In this document: positions 30,140 through 39,211 of the stretch, in pieces
How positions within the stretch are numbered: position 1 is the stretch's first letter
Layout of the letters: every line of letters begins with the position of its first letter
Source: Tamilnaduibacter salinus
Lineage (GTDB): Bacteria; Pseudomonadota; Gammaproteobacteria; Pseudomonadales; Oleiphilaceae
Assembly: GCF_003096655.1 (NCBI RefSeq)
Contig: NZ_QEKQ01000006.1
Span: 219,841-283,840 of the forward strand
Length of the DNA: 64,000 nt
Direction: 5' to 3'
Program-made: the position numbers and the translations under genes
Notes under the pieces: generated by a model
What the model saw: the letters and a program-made list of their open reading frames with translations, nothing else
The model's database searches: none
Told to the model about the DNA's origin: nothing

Positions 30140-31639
30140 TCAGTAGGTCTCGGGGCCGCGATCAAGCCCCAATGTGGAGAGTGTCCAGGGACGGATGCGA
30201 TTGAGCAGCTCGGCGTTGTTCACCAGCGACTCGCCGTAGGACGGCACCATTTGGCGGATGCCTTCCTGCCATTCGGGAGACTGCATTCGCTCGGGGAAGC
30301 ACCGCTCGAGCACATCAATCATGGCATTGACCGCCGTCGATGCGCCGGGTGAAGCGCCTAACAGTGCCGCCAGCGAGCCGTCCTTTGCGGCGACAATCTC
30401 AGTACCAAACTCGAGCTTGCCCTGCCCTTCGGCGTTCTTCTTGATGATCTGCACCCGCTGGCCGGCCTCACGCAGCTCCCAGTTCTCCGGTTCGGCGTCC
30501 GGGAAGAAGTTCCGGAGCGAGGCCACGCGGTCCTCATGGGATTGGAATACTTCCTTGATGAGGTACTTGGTCAGGTCCATGTTAGTACGGCCTACGTGCA
30601 TCATGGCCCCCACGTTGCGCCGCTTGACCGACGAAAACAGATCCATCACCGACCCTTTCTTCAGAAACCGGGTCGTGAAACCGGCGAACGGTCCGAACAG
30701 TAGCGCAGGTTCGCCATTGATGATCCGGGTATCCAGATGGGGCACCGACATGGGCGGCGCCCCAATCGGCGCCTTGCCGTAGACCTTCGAGTAGTGCTCC
30801 TCGATAATCTCCGGCTTCCGACAGACCAGCCACTGACCACTGACCGGGAAGCCACCGTAGCCGTGGCTCTCCTGAATGCCGGACTTCTGCAGAAGCGGCA
30901 GCGCACCACCGCCTGCGCCAAGAAAAACGAAACCGGCTTCCAGCTTCTTGGTCACGCCCGTGTCTTCATCCTTCACACGGACCTTCCAGCGACCATTGTC
31001 ACGCTGTGCGAGCCAGGTGACAGGGTGCCTGAGCATCAGAGTGAAATTCGGATGCTTTTCCAACTCCCGGACCATGTTGCGAGTCAGTGAGCCAAAGTCC
31101 ACATCGGCACCGTGCCGGACGCGGGTCGCGGCAACCGGCTGCATTGGATCACGATGACGGACCACCAGCGGCATCCACTCCTCCAGTGTCTGCGGGCTTT
31201 CGGTGTACTCCATCTCCCGGAACAGGTGATGCTGGCTGAGCAGCTCATGGCGCCGACGCAAATAGGCGACGTCGTTCTCACCCCAGACGAAGCTCTGGTG
31301 CGGGGTGGCGTTAATGAACTGGCTTGGCTCGGGCATCTTGCCCTGTTCGACCAGGTAGGACCAGAGTTGCAGTGACTGCTCGAACGCCGCATTGATGTTC
31401 AGCGCCCGATCAATCTTGACGTCACCATCTCCCGTTTCAGGGGTATAGTTCAGTTCGCAGTAGCCTGCATGGCCAGTACCGGCATTGTTCCACCCATCGG
31501 TACTCTCATGGGCCACGTGATCCAGACGTTCCACCATGATGATATGCAGCGACGGGTCCAACTGCGTGAGAATCATGCCGAGGGTGGCGCTCATGACACC
31601 ACCGCCGACAAGCACCACGTCTGCCTGAGTTACAGTCAT
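30140..31639 (-). CDS. mqo: Malate:quinone oxidoreductase
   Basis: FAD-dependent peripheral membrane enzyme oxidising malate to oxaloacetate and reducing quinone; it serves the TCA cycle. It has 499 residues. The N-terminal FAD motif is VVLVGGGVMSATLGMIL, followed by MVERLDHVAHESTDGWNNAGTGH (two family signatures), VFLGAGGGALPLLQKSGI mid-protein, and PGASTAVNAMIDVLERCFP near the end. It is convergent with the RND genes. The 192 nt upstream of it, to plsC, hold no gene and no clear motif that I can see. Confidence 0.97.
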   Translation of the reverse strand: MTVTQADVVLVGGGVMSATLGMILTQLDPSLHIIMVERLDHVAHESTDGWNNAGTGHAGYCELNYTPETGDGDVKIDRALNINAAFEQSLQLWSYLVEQGKMPEPSQFINATPHQSFVWGENDVAYLRRRHELLSQHHLFREMEYTESPQTLEEWMPLVVRHRDPMQPVAATRVRHGADVDFGSLTRNMVRELEKHPNFTLMLRHPVTWLAQRDNGRWKVRVKDEDTGVTKKLEAGFVFLGAGGGALPLLQKSGIQESHGYGGFPVSGQWLVCRKPEIIEEHYSKVYGKAPIGAPPMSVPHLDTRIINGEPALLFGPFAGFTTRFLKKGSVMDLFSSVKRRNVGAMMHVGRTNMDLTKYLIKEVFQSHEDRVASLRNFFPDAEPENWELREAGQRVQIIKKNAEGQGKLEFGTEIVAAKDGSLAALLGASPGASTAVNAMIDVLERCFPERMQSPEWQEGIRQMVPSYGESLVNNAELLNRIRPWTLSTLGLDRGPETY

Positions 31640-31831
31640 CGGGTTCGCACCTTTGGTTGGTTTTCGGGGTAACGGGAAACATTCAGGTAATCGCCCGCGC
31701 CGTTGCAGACCGTTACCTCAACACTTCTCCGGCCCTCGGCCCCATCTGGCGACGGGATACCGGCCAATCACTATCGGTACCATCCGACCGCCGATTTCAC
31801 CCTCGGACATTGGTCGTAGGTGGCGATAACC

Positions 31832-32581
31832 TCAGGTCAATCGCTCGGCAATCCTCTGCCGGACATCGTCCATCAATTGCGGCAACTGATCGCGACTGTA
31901 GGCCGAGGCATCAATCGTCGGGGCGACTTCCAGCGCCACGGGCTGGCCCAGATTGATCTGCCAGGTCCGCGCTGGCAGCACATGATGATTGCCACGGATC
32001 GCCACCGGGACAATGACCGCGTCCGTGTCCAACGCCAGATGAAAACAGCCTTTTTTGAATCCGCACAACGTTCCGTCTTTCGAGCGTGTGCCTTCCGGCG
32101 CTGCCCACAGAACAATGCCACTCTCCATCATTGCCCGCGCCCGGCGCAGATCCGCCAGCGCATTGTCATGGTTGCTGCGGTCAATCGCCGGAAACTCAGC
32201 CGCCTTCATGGCCGGGCCAAGCAGGGGAATGGCGAAGAGTTCCTTCTTGGCCAGCATCCGAATGGACCCCGGCAGCGCCACAAAACTGATGGGGATGTCG
32301 TAATGACTGGCGTGACTGCACAGGATGAGGTACCGGCGGCCGTCGTCAAAATCCGGCACGTCGCCGCTGACGGTCAGTTTGACGCGCACCAGGCGCAGCA
32401 GGTGAGCCGACCACTCGCGCACGTAGCGGTCGACCTGCTCCCGATGCAGACGACCGCTTACGGCCCGGATCAACACCAGGACGGAATAGAAGGCCGTCAC
32501 CAGGATCGAGCCAACCAAAACACCCACGCGGCGCGCCACCGTCGCGGATTCGACGAGAGGAGTCATTGCCAGCCGATTCAT
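31832..32581 (-). CDS. plsC: 1-acyl-sn-glycerol-3-phosphate acyltransferase (PlsC type)
   Basis: Acylates lysophosphatidic acid to phosphatidic acid at the inner membrane. It has 249 residues. An N-terminal TM segment (about 22-42) is followed by the acyltransferase HX4D motif in CSHASHYD near residue 92 and the phosphate-binding EGTRSKDG near residue 163. PlsC-like paralogues are common, so this may be a secondary acyltransferase. The start at 32581 (MNRLAMTPL) is uncertain; an internal ATG follows five codons later. Repeat elements begin about 135 nt upstream of it. Confidence 0.87.
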   Translation of the reverse strand: MNRLAMTPLVESATVARRVGVLVGSILVTAFYSVLVLIRAVSGRLHREQVDRYVREWSAHLLRLVRVKLTVSGDVPDFDDGRRYLILCSHASHYDIPISFVALPGSIRMLAKKELFAIPLLGPAMKAAEFPAIDRSNHDNALADLRRARAMMESGIVLWAAPEGTRSKDGTLCGFKKGCFHLALDTDAVIVPVAIRGNHHVLPARTWQINLGQPVALEVAPTIDASAYSRDQLPQLMDDVRQRIAERLT

Positions 32582-32716
32582 TACGCCCTGCTTACCCTGT
32601 TTGATGCCGACGGAATACGTCGCTACCTACATTATACGCGACTGACCCCGGACATCTGTCATGGCAAACCGAGACAGGAGAGTCTTCCCGGCCCCGGCAT
32701 TGGCGACGGCAACCGC

Positions 32717-32885
32717 CCAGGAGTCTGCGCGTTAGAAATCGTGCCAGGCGAGATCGTCCCACTGCGAGGCCCTTTTGACGGTCATTTGAGGCGCATAGTG
32801 GTTCTATGTAACGACAATGAGCGCTCAAAAGGGACCGCAGTGGGGCGGTCGCAGCGGTGCGACTTTCTACCGCGCAGGCTCCTAG
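32717..32885. repeat. Long imperfect palindrome (repeat element A)
   Basis: Two arms of about 69 nt (32718-32786 and 32816-32884) are imperfect inverted copies: the outer ends begin CAGGAGTCTGCGCG and end CGCGCAGGCTCCTAG, and CCCTTTTGA faces TCAAAAGGG inside. The centre is about 30 nt. No ORF. It resembles a mobile palindromic repeat and abuts element B, sharing the CCTAG at the junction. Confidence 0.75.
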
Positions 32886-33152
32886 TGTCCCGTCTGATTA
32901 ATTCGCTGATCGACTGAGCCCCTGAACGCTTTGAGAGCAAGGCGCGGTAGCGACGGTTTGGTGGTTCCAAATCGAGCTGCCGCAACACCGCTATCAAGGC
33001 GTTCAGGCGCTCCCGGAGGGCGCACCGCTGACGCCTCTGGACCTGCGTTGCCACCCCTTGATGTGGAACCACCACACCGGCGGGCTGGCGCCTTGGCCAG
33101 AGGCGTCAGCGGTGCGCAGTCGATCAACGAATTAATCAGACGGGACACTAGG
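32881..33152. mobile_element. MITE-like element B with 36-bp terminal inverted repeats
   Basis: The ends, 32881-32916 and 33117-33152, are inverted repeats of 36 bp with one mismatch, starting CCTAGTGTCCCGTCTGATTA. Inside lie two hairpins: one bounded by CCTGAACGC (32921) and GCGTTCAGG (to 33007), and one with a perfect 21-bp inverted repeat (33020-33040 against 33097-33117). No transposase frame fits in 272 bp, so it would be non-autonomous. CTAG at both ends could be part of the repeat or a target duplication. The right end stops 4 nt before the msrB stop codon. Confidence 0.82.
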
Positions 33153-33156
33153 GCCA

Positions 33157-33579
33157 CTACTGCTTTTCAAACCGCATAGCCACCGAGTTCAGGCAGTAGC
33201 GTTCACCGGAGGGCTCCGGGCCATCGGGAAACACATGCCCCAAGTGGCTATCGCAACGTGGGCACCGGATTTCGGTGCGGGTCATCCCCAGGCTGTGATC
33301 GTCCAGATAACGGATGTGATCGGGATCGAAGGGGGCGAAAAAACTCGGCCACCCTGTCCCCGAATCGAACTTGTCATTGGACCGGAACAACGGCAGATCA
33401 CACAGGCGGCAATGATAAACCCCGACCTCCTTGTTATCCAGCAGATTGCCGCAGAACGGAGGCTCGGTACCGTGGTCGAGCAGAATACGGCGTTCCTGGG
33501 GGCTGAGGTCAGCCGCCTGCTTTTCAACCGCGTCGGGCGTCAACGGGGTCAGATCGTAACCGGTTTTCGATGTGCTCAT
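33157..33579 (-). CDS. msrB: Peptide-methionine (R)-S-oxide reductase MsrB
   Basis: Repairs the R epimer of methionine sulfoxide. It has 140 residues. Two zinc CxxC pairs are CRLCDLPL and [12 protein letters not shown]; the [10 protein letters not shown] loop and the catalytic Cys in [11 protein letters not shown] near the end complete the family pattern. It follows msrA on the same strand after about 150 nt. MITE-like element B lies directly behind the stop codon, where it could alter transcript termination. Confidence 0.96.
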   Translation of the reverse strand: MSTSKTGYDLTPLTPDAVEKQAADLSPQERRILLDHGTEPPFCGNLLDNKEVGVYHCRLCDLPLFRSNDKFDSGTGWPSFFAPFDPDHIRYLDDHSLGMTRTEIRCPRCDSHLGHVFPDGPEPSGERYCLNSVAMRFEKQ

Positions 33580-33730
33580 GGGAAAAGAACCTCCGAACAG
33601 AACCGTTTACCGAATCCGTACGGCACGGGCATACAATGGGTTTACTGCCGATTGTCACTGCCTGTCGGCATCCGGTAAACGCTCCAATGGTCGACCACTT
33701 TTAGGTCAGCACTGGCCAGGACGCAAATGC

Positions 33731-34375
33731 TCAGTCCTCGCCCTGATGATCACTCTTCATGCGATCACCGAAATGATCGCGAAGCTTGTCCAGCTTTGGC
33801 CCGGCGACGGCCATAACGTATGGCTGATGCGGATTACGGGCGGCGAAATCCTGATGGTAATCCTCCGCCGGATAGAAGCCGGTGAGGGGCTCCAGACTGG
33901 TGACAATCGGCGCGCGGAACACCCCGGCCCCATCAAGCTTGTGGATGTAGGCACGCGCAATGACCTCCTGAGCCTCGGACTCATAGAAGATCGCGGAGCG
34001 GTACTGGGGCCCCGTGTCATGTCCCTGCCGGTTGAGCTGCGTGGGGTCGTGGGCCACGGAGAAAAACAGGCGCAGCAGCTCGCCAAAGGAGGTAACAGAC
34101 GGGTCGTAGCGCACCTCCACCGCCTCGGCGTGATCGGTATTGCCGGTACAGACGGCCTTGTAGTTGGCGGTCTCGGCGCTGCCACCCGCGTACCCCGAGG
34201 TCACGGCTTTTACGCCCTCCACGGCCTGGTACAGCGCCTCAACACACCAGAAACAGCCACCGGCCAGAACGAGCCGCTCTTCGGTGGCCCCGGATTCGGT
34301 CGCCAGATCGGAATCCGGCAGGGGAAACCGGTCCCGGGGCACAGTGGTTCCGGGAATATCGCAGGACTGACTCAT
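33731..34375 (-). CDS. msrA: Peptide-methionine (S)-S-oxide reductase MsrA
   Basis: Repairs the S epimer of methionine sulfoxide. It has 214 residues from the ATG at 34375 (MSQSCDIPGTTVP), preceded by AGGAG; the frame extends to 34432 but without a good Shine-Dalgarno. The catalytic GCFWCVEALY lies near residue 46, followed by TSGYAGGSAETANY and VRYDPSVTSF. An N-terminal extension of about 40 residues is typical of proteobacterial long-form MsrA. It forms an oxidative-repair pair with msrB and is divergent from the phosphoesterase at 34501. Confidence 0.95.
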   Translation of the reverse strand: MSQSCDIPGTTVPRDRFPLPDSDLATESGATEERLVLAGGCFWCVEALYQAVEGVKAVTSGYAGGSAETANYKAVCTGNTDHAEAVEVRYDPSVTSFGELLRLFFSVAHDPTQLNRQGHDTGPQYRSAIFYESEAQEVIARAYIHKLDGAGVFRAPIVTSLEPLTGFYPAEDYHQDFAARNPHQPYVMAVAGPKLDKLRDHFGDRMKSDHQGED

Positions 34376-34500
34376 GATGCGCTCCTGTAACGAGTAGAAC
34401 CCTATTCTGTCGCGCTGGCGCCGGTTTTCCAACCGCGATCATTGGCGAGCGCCCAGCTCGCCAGCCATACTGATTGTCAGTTTCGACCCGGAGTTCCCCA

Positions 34501-35490
34501 ATGACGGCCCGCATTGAGACACCGGACGGCACCGGCTCTGCCGCCGAGGATGAGCGGCTCGACTACCGCCTCAGCCTGCGACTGGGCTCCGAGCATGCCC
34601 GTCAGCGACTGGGCATTGAACAGGCCTTCGAGGCCCGCCTCAGGGACCGGGAGGGGCACTTCTGTCACGTCGAAAACTGGTACTCACTGCACGGCCTGGT
34701 GCGTTTCTGCCTCAGTGTCACAGGCCTGTGGGGCCGGGGGCAACGCAATGCCCGCGCCCTGACCCTTCAGACGCATCGCTTTACGCTCCCCCACCTGCCG
34801 GCGTCATTTGAGGGCTTCCGGATCCTGCACTTGACGGACCTGCATGTGGAAATGGACGAGGCGGCACTGGAGACCCTGATTCAGACGGTCGCCGAACTGG
34901 ACTACGATCTCTGCGTCCTCACCGGCGACTACCGCAAACTGACATGGGGGCCGATTCACGGTGCGCTCGCCGGCATGGAACGGCTCCGGGCAGTCCTCAA
35001 GGACGAACCGCTGGCCATTCTGGGCAATCACGACAGTATTCGGATGGTGCCTGGCCTGGAGGATCAGGGGTATCGGGTGCTGCTGAACGAACACCATCGC
35101 ATCGACCGCAATGGCGACAGCCTCTACATTGCCGGCGTCGATGACCCGCACTTCTACAAGGTCGACAATCTTGAGCAGGCTGCGGATGGCATCCCGGCCA
35201 GCGCCGCCTCCATCCTCCTCAGCCACACGCCGGAAATCTGGCGTGCGGCGGCACATGCCGGTTACGACATCTACCTCTGTGGGCACACCCATGGCGGTCA
35301 GATCTGCCTGCCCGGCGGATTCCCGCTGACGCTGGACGCCGACTGCCCCCGCCACGTCGGGAAAGGCGCCTGGCGCCATGCGGGCATGCAGGGGTACACC
35401 TCGGCCGGCTCCGGGACCTCCGTGGTCAACGTGCGCCTGAACTGCCCGCCGGAAGTGACTCTCCACACCCTGACGCGAGGGCCTCAGTGA
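34501..35490 (+). CDS. Calcineurin-like metallophosphoesterase
   Basis: Binuclear-metal phosphoesterase of the YkuE/YaeI-like group. It has 329 residues from the ATG at 34501, with GGAG upstream; an in-frame start at 34474 is possible. Metal motifs appear in order: ILHLTDLHVEMD (D-x-H), VLTGDYRK (GD), ILGNHDS (GNHD), and LLSHTPE with CGHTHGGQICLPGG (H and GHxH). Relatives act on lipid A-like or UDP-linked lipids, but the substrate is unknown here. The first 110 residues have no clear domain. Its end overlaps the convergent CarS-like gene by 7 nt. Confidence 0.88.
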   Translation: MTARIETPDGTGSAAEDERLDYRLSLRLGSEHARQRLGIEQAFEARLRDREGHFCHVENWYSLHGLVRFCLSVTGLWGRGQRNARALTLQTHRFTLPHLPASFEGFRILHLTDLHVEMDEAALETLIQTVAELDYDLCVLTGDYRKLTWGPIHGALAGMERLRAVLKDEPLAILGNHDSIRMVPGLEDQGYRVLLNEHHRIDRNGDSLYIAGVDDPHFYKVDNLEQAADGIPASAASILLSHTPEIWRAAAHAGYDIYLCGHTHGGQICLPGGFPLTLDADCPRHVGKGAWRHAGMQGYTSAGSGTSVVNVRLNCPPEVTLHTLTRGPQ

Positions 35491-35960
35491 GGGTGACGCC
35501 GCAGGCCCAGCCGGTAGAGCAACGGTGACCCCACCATGTCCGCCAGCATGAACAGCAGGACCACGGCCAGCACCTGCCAGACCGCCAGCGCCAGCCAGAC
35601 ACCGGCGGCGAGTGCCGGCAACAGGGATTCGGGGATCTGATCAAGGCCCGTCACCCGGTCACTGGACGCCTTTCCCAGTCGTCGCTTGACGAAACTGCTG
35701 AACAGATCGCCCGCCATGGCCAGCCCCCCCAGAACGGCACCAAACAGGGCTCCCGGACCCAGCAGCCACGCCACCACCGCCGCCAGCAGAATACCGGCCA
35801 GAAGGCCGCGCCAGGTCTTGCTCGCGCCCAGCCAGGGGCGACCGTCCCAGGCCAGCCGCCCCCCATCCACTGGAGAGGCGCCCCGCCGCCCGATCAGGCT
35901 CCGGAGCAGGACCGGCGCGCCGTTAGCGGCCAACAGGATAAGCAGCAGGGTCAGGATCAT
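35484..35960 (-). CDS. CarS/CDP-archaeol synthase-like integral membrane protein
   Basis: A 158-residue protein with four to five TM segments and the CDP-alcohol/cytidylyltransferase-like pattern of the CarS (DUF46) family: PVDGGRLAWDGRPWLGASKTWRGLLA, split by a loop, then GDLFSSFVKRRLGKASSD and GLDQIPESLLP. Archaeal members make CDP-archaeol; bacterial members are widespread but their role is not established, so no symbol is given. It starts 24 nt upstream of... the fumC end lies on the same strand just before it, with about 15 nt between, suggesting fumC and this gene are co-transcribed. Confidence 0.78.
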   Translation of the reverse strand: MILTLLLILLAANGAPVLLRSLIGRRGASPVDGGRLAWDGRPWLGASKTWRGLLAGILLAAVVAWLLGPGALFGAVLGGLAMAGDLFSSFVKRRLGKASSDRVTGLDQIPESLLPALAAGVWLALAVWQVLAVVLLFMLADMVGSPLLYRLGLRRHPH

Positions 35961-35975
35961 GGCACCTCAGGGGCA

Positions 35976-37352
35976 TCAGCCGAGCCCACCCCGCGTCAGC
36001 TTGATGGGACTGAGAATGCCTTCGAGTTGCTCCCGGGTCAGGTCCGTTCGCTCGTCAGCCACATCGATGATCGGACGGCCACTGGCATAGGCTTCTTTCG
36101 CGATTTCCGCGGCACGGGCATAGCCAATCTCCGGGTTAAGCGCGGTCACCAGCACCGGATTACGGTCCACGGCTTCGGCCAGATGCCGGTCGTTGACTGT
36201 AAAGCCCCGAATGGCCTTGTCCGCCAGCATGCGCGAGGCATTGGCCAGAAGCGACGTCATTTCCATCAGGTTGGCCCCGACCAGAGGCAGCATGACATTG
36301 AGCTGGAAGTTGCCGGACTGCCCGGCCATTGCCACCGCGCTATCAAGCCCCATGACCTGCGCGCACACCATCGCCGAGGATTCCGGAATCACCGGGTTCA
36401 CTTTCGCGGGCATAATGCTGGATCCCGGCTGCAGCGCCGGCAGACTGATTTCCGACAGCCCGTGGATGGGGCCGCTGTTCATCCACCGCAGGTCGTTCGA
36501 GATCTTCATCAGCACCACGGCCAGGCCACGCAGCTGACCCGAGAAATGCACCGGTGCGTCAACGGCACTCTGGCCGGTGAATGGATGCGGCAGCGGTTTG
36601 AACTTGAAGCCACTGTGTTCGCTGAGCGCAGCGGCAAACTTCTCGGCAAACTTCTCATGCGCATTCACGCCGGTACCAACAGCCGTCCCCCCCTGTGGCA
36701 CCAGAAGCAGATCATTGCAGGCCTGATCCAGCCGATGGACGGTGGTCACCAACTGCTCGCGCCAGGTCTGAAGCTCCTGCCCGACGGTAACGGGCATGGC
36801 ATCCATCAGGTGCGTCCGCCCGGTCTTGACCGTCTCGTTGAACTCGGCTTCCCGCTCATAGATGACGCCCTGAAGATGCGTCAGCGCCGGTAGCAGCCGG
36901 GTCTGTATTGCCATGACGGCGCTCACGTGGATCGCCGTCGGGATCACGTCGTTGGAGCTCTGGCTCATATTGACGTGGTCGTTGGGATTGATGCCCTCCA
37001 CCTCCCGCGACGCCAACCGGGCAATCACCTCGTTGACGTTCATGTTGGTGCTCGTGCCCGACCCGGTCTGGTAGACATCGACAGGGAACTGATCGGCATG
37101 CTCACCCTCCAGAAGCTGGTCGCAGGCATGCACGATGGCGTCGCGCTCCTCACGACCGAGCAGGTGAAGCTTGTGATTGGCGTTGGCCGCCGCCCGCTTG
37201 ACCCGGACGACCGCCTCAATGAACGGCCTGGGCATGGGACGCCCGCTGACCGGAAAATTATCCACGGCGCGCTGGGTCTGCGCGCCCCAAAGGGCATCGG
37301 CGGGTACCTCGACCTCCCCCAGACTGTCCTTTTCCGTCCGGAAATCGCTCAT
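35976..37352 (-). CDS. fumC: Class II fumarate hydratase
   Basis: Iron-independent, oxidant-resistant fumarase of the TCA cycle. It has 458 residues from the ATG at 37352, with a perfect AGGAGG Shine-Dalgarno six bases upstream; a longer frame to 37373 is less likely. Family signatures: YQTGSGTSTNMNVNEVI, TGRTHLMDAMPV and GSSIMPAKVNPVIPE (catalytic loop). It lies upstream of the CarS-like gene on the same strand and downstream of the second WS/DGAT. Confidence 0.97.
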   Translation of the reverse strand: MSDFRTEKDSLGEVEVPADALWGAQTQRAVDNFPVSGRPMPRPFIEAVVRVKRAAANANHKLHLLGREERDAIVHACDQLLEGEHADQFPVDVYQTGSGTSTNMNVNEVIARLASREVEGINPNDHVNMSQSSNDVIPTAIHVSAVMAIQTRLLPALTHLQGVIYEREAEFNETVKTGRTHLMDAMPVTVGQELQTWREQLVTTVHRLDQACNDLLLVPQGGTAVGTGVNAHEKFAEKFAAALSEHSGFKFKPLPHPFTGQSAVDAPVHFSGQLRGLAVVLMKISNDLRWMNSGPIHGLSEISLPALQPGSSIMPAKVNPVIPESSAMVCAQVMGLDSAVAMAGQSGNFQLNVMLPLVGANLMEMTSLLANASRMLADKAIRGFTVNDRHLAEAVDRNPVLVTALNPEIGYARAAEIAKEAYASGRPIIDVADERTDLTREQLEGILSPIKLTRGGLG

Positions 37353-37430
37353 CACCACCTCCTGAACCGTCACTGTCTACTGGCAGTGTAGTGTGACGAA
37401 TCCGGAAATGATATGGGCGTTTCGAGCGGA

Positions 37431-38807
37431 TCAATGGCGGTTATTGAGCGCCGCAACACAGTCGTTCAGGAAGGGCATGGGCTCGGCAAGTACGGCTTCG
37501 TCGGCCACCACGCCGAACCGCACCCGGCCGGCATAGCTGACGATGCTGACGCCGAGACCGATGTCACCGGCCTGGGGGACCCAGAACATCTGATCCGTCA
37601 CCCGGCAACCGGCGAGATAGCGGGTCTCCCGGGTTCCGGCCACATTTGAGACCACGGCGCTGGCCTTACGGGCAAACAGATCGGAGAGTGGCTGCTGCCC
37701 CCCCTTTGGCAGGAGCCCGGCAGAACACATCAGCCCCCAGGAAATACCGGGTTGCCAGGACTGTTTGAGCCGCCGGGTTTCGTGCTTGATGCGATAGAGC
37801 CGCTCCAGAGGCCGATCGGCATCCACGGGCAGGGGCACAAAGACGGTGCCAAACAGGTTACCCAGTTCCCCCTTTCCCGGACGAGCCTCCTCGGGCAACA
37901 GACCACGGATATCGACCGGCACGGCGGCATGCAACAGCGCTTCCTCGAGATCCACATCCCCATCGTGCCGGACCAGGTGACGCCGCACCGCACTGGCCAC
38001 ACAGGACAACAGCACGTCGTTGATCGTGCAGCCGGTGGCTTCGGCCAGATCCCGGAATTGCTGGAGGGAAATGGACTCCGACCAGCGGCACGCGCGCCGG
38101 CCCAGAAGGTCCGGTCGCAAAGCGCTTTCCGAATCCTCCGGTGCGAGCAGGTACTGGCTCAGCTCATTGACCAGGCGCAGGCCGGTCTGAGCCAACTGAC
38201 CTGCTGCGGCCCGGCTGGGGTGGGCGGCCTGCAGGCGCTGGGTTTCACTCAGCTGGATACGGTCCTGCAGCCACTGCCAGCCGGCATCCAGGCAGCGACG
38301 CGCCGCGCGATCGGTCTGATCCAGAGGCGGTGGCGGGGTGGGATGATCCGGCAATCGGGTGGTCAGGGACTCAAACAACTGGATGAGGGACAGGCCGTCG
38401 GCGTAACAGTGATGGATCCTGAGCACCAGCGCCGCTCCCCCTTCAGCCTGAGGCAGGAACCAGAAGCACCAGCGCGGTCGATAGTCCGGAAGGGGCTCGT
38501 TCAGGCGTGCACTCACCCAATCCTGCAACGCTTGCTCGCTGAATGGCGTCATGATGATATGGGCATGATGACGAAGCGAGAAGGTGGGATCCCGCTCCCA
38601 GCGCCAGGTGGCACCATGGCGGACCGGCATTTCCCGGAAACGATGCCGGCCAAGCCAATGATTTTCCAGGAAACGGCGAAAACAGGCGGGTGTCAGCCCC
38701 TCAACCCGCAGCAGGGCAGTGATTGTGGCCGAGTGTCCGGGCCGGTCCATTGCAAGCCAGGCGGCGTCTACCGGCGACAGCATGGTGGCGTCCGCGTGGC
38801 TCGACAT
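37431..38807 (-). CDS. Wax ester synthase / diacylglycerol acyltransferase (WS/DGAT), second copy
   Basis: A 458-residue acyltransferase of the same family as the one at 21 kb. The start MSSHADATMLSPVDAAWLAMD matches the typical LSPVDAAWL N-terminus. The active site is HHCYADG near residue 131. The C-terminal domain has ASAVVSNVAGTRETRYLAG and GDIGLGVSIVSYAG. Two copies suggest storage of wax esters or triacylglycerol, as in Marinobacter and Alcanivorax. fumC follows on the same strand after 78 nt. Promoters must lie in the 404-nt divergent spacer upstream. Confidence 0.94.
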   Translation of the reverse strand: MSSHADATMLSPVDAAWLAMDRPGHSATITALLRVEGLTPACFRRFLENHWLGRHRFREMPVRHGATWRWERDPTFSLRHHAHIIMTPFSEQALQDWVSARLNEPLPDYRPRWCFWFLPQAEGGAALVLRIHHCYADGLSLIQLFESLTTRLPDHPTPPPPLDQTDRAARRCLDAGWQWLQDRIQLSETQRLQAAHPSRAAAGQLAQTGLRLVNELSQYLLAPEDSESALRPDLLGRRACRWSESISLQQFRDLAEATGCTINDVLLSCVASAVRRHLVRHDGDVDLEEALLHAAVPVDIRGLLPEEARPGKGELGNLFGTVFVPLPVDADRPLERLYRIKHETRRLKQSWQPGISWGLMCSAGLLPKGGQQPLSDLFARKASAVVSNVAGTRETRYLAGCRVTDQMFWVPQAGDIGLGVSIVSYAGRVRFGVVADEAVLAEPMPFLNDCVAALNNRH

Positions 38808-39211
38808 TCCCGTCCTCTACTGGGGTGATCGTTTCCCGGCATCGCGGCGTAGCTCCTTCGTGGCGGGGTCTGCCGATGATCCGGACCGACCGGGCATTGT
38901 GCCAGACAACCCGGGGGTGCTCCACACGACCGGGGGATTACAAAAAATTACCCGGAACCACTCACGGCGCCATAGAATCAAATCAGTGAGTTATGACAAA
39001 CACCGGTCATTTTGGGACACAGTGACAGGTGCGCTCCGCGCGGAGTCGCTAAGCCGCTGATTTCCCGAACACGAAACTCAGTGTTACTTTTGACAGTAAG
39101 GACCGTGTCACTCAAGCCAATACCGGGAGCCAGGAATAACGATAGAACGGTGGAACAGATCAGTCGGCACAATAAAAATCGAGCCGGCCACACCCTGATG
39201 GGAGACGCATC
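38808..39211. other. Divergent spacer without a gene
   Basis: A 404-nt stretch between the second WS/DGAT and the hydrolase at 39212. I see no convincing coding frame. A TTGACA hexamer occurs at 39090-39095 on the plus strand but has no good -10 at the normal distance. The middle part is A/T-richer than its surroundings (around 38935-39010). It should hold promoters for both genes. Confidence 0.5.

Noticed and set aside
32717..33152. CRISPR array
   Set aside because: The repeats are inverted, not regularly spaced direct repeats, and there are no cas genes.
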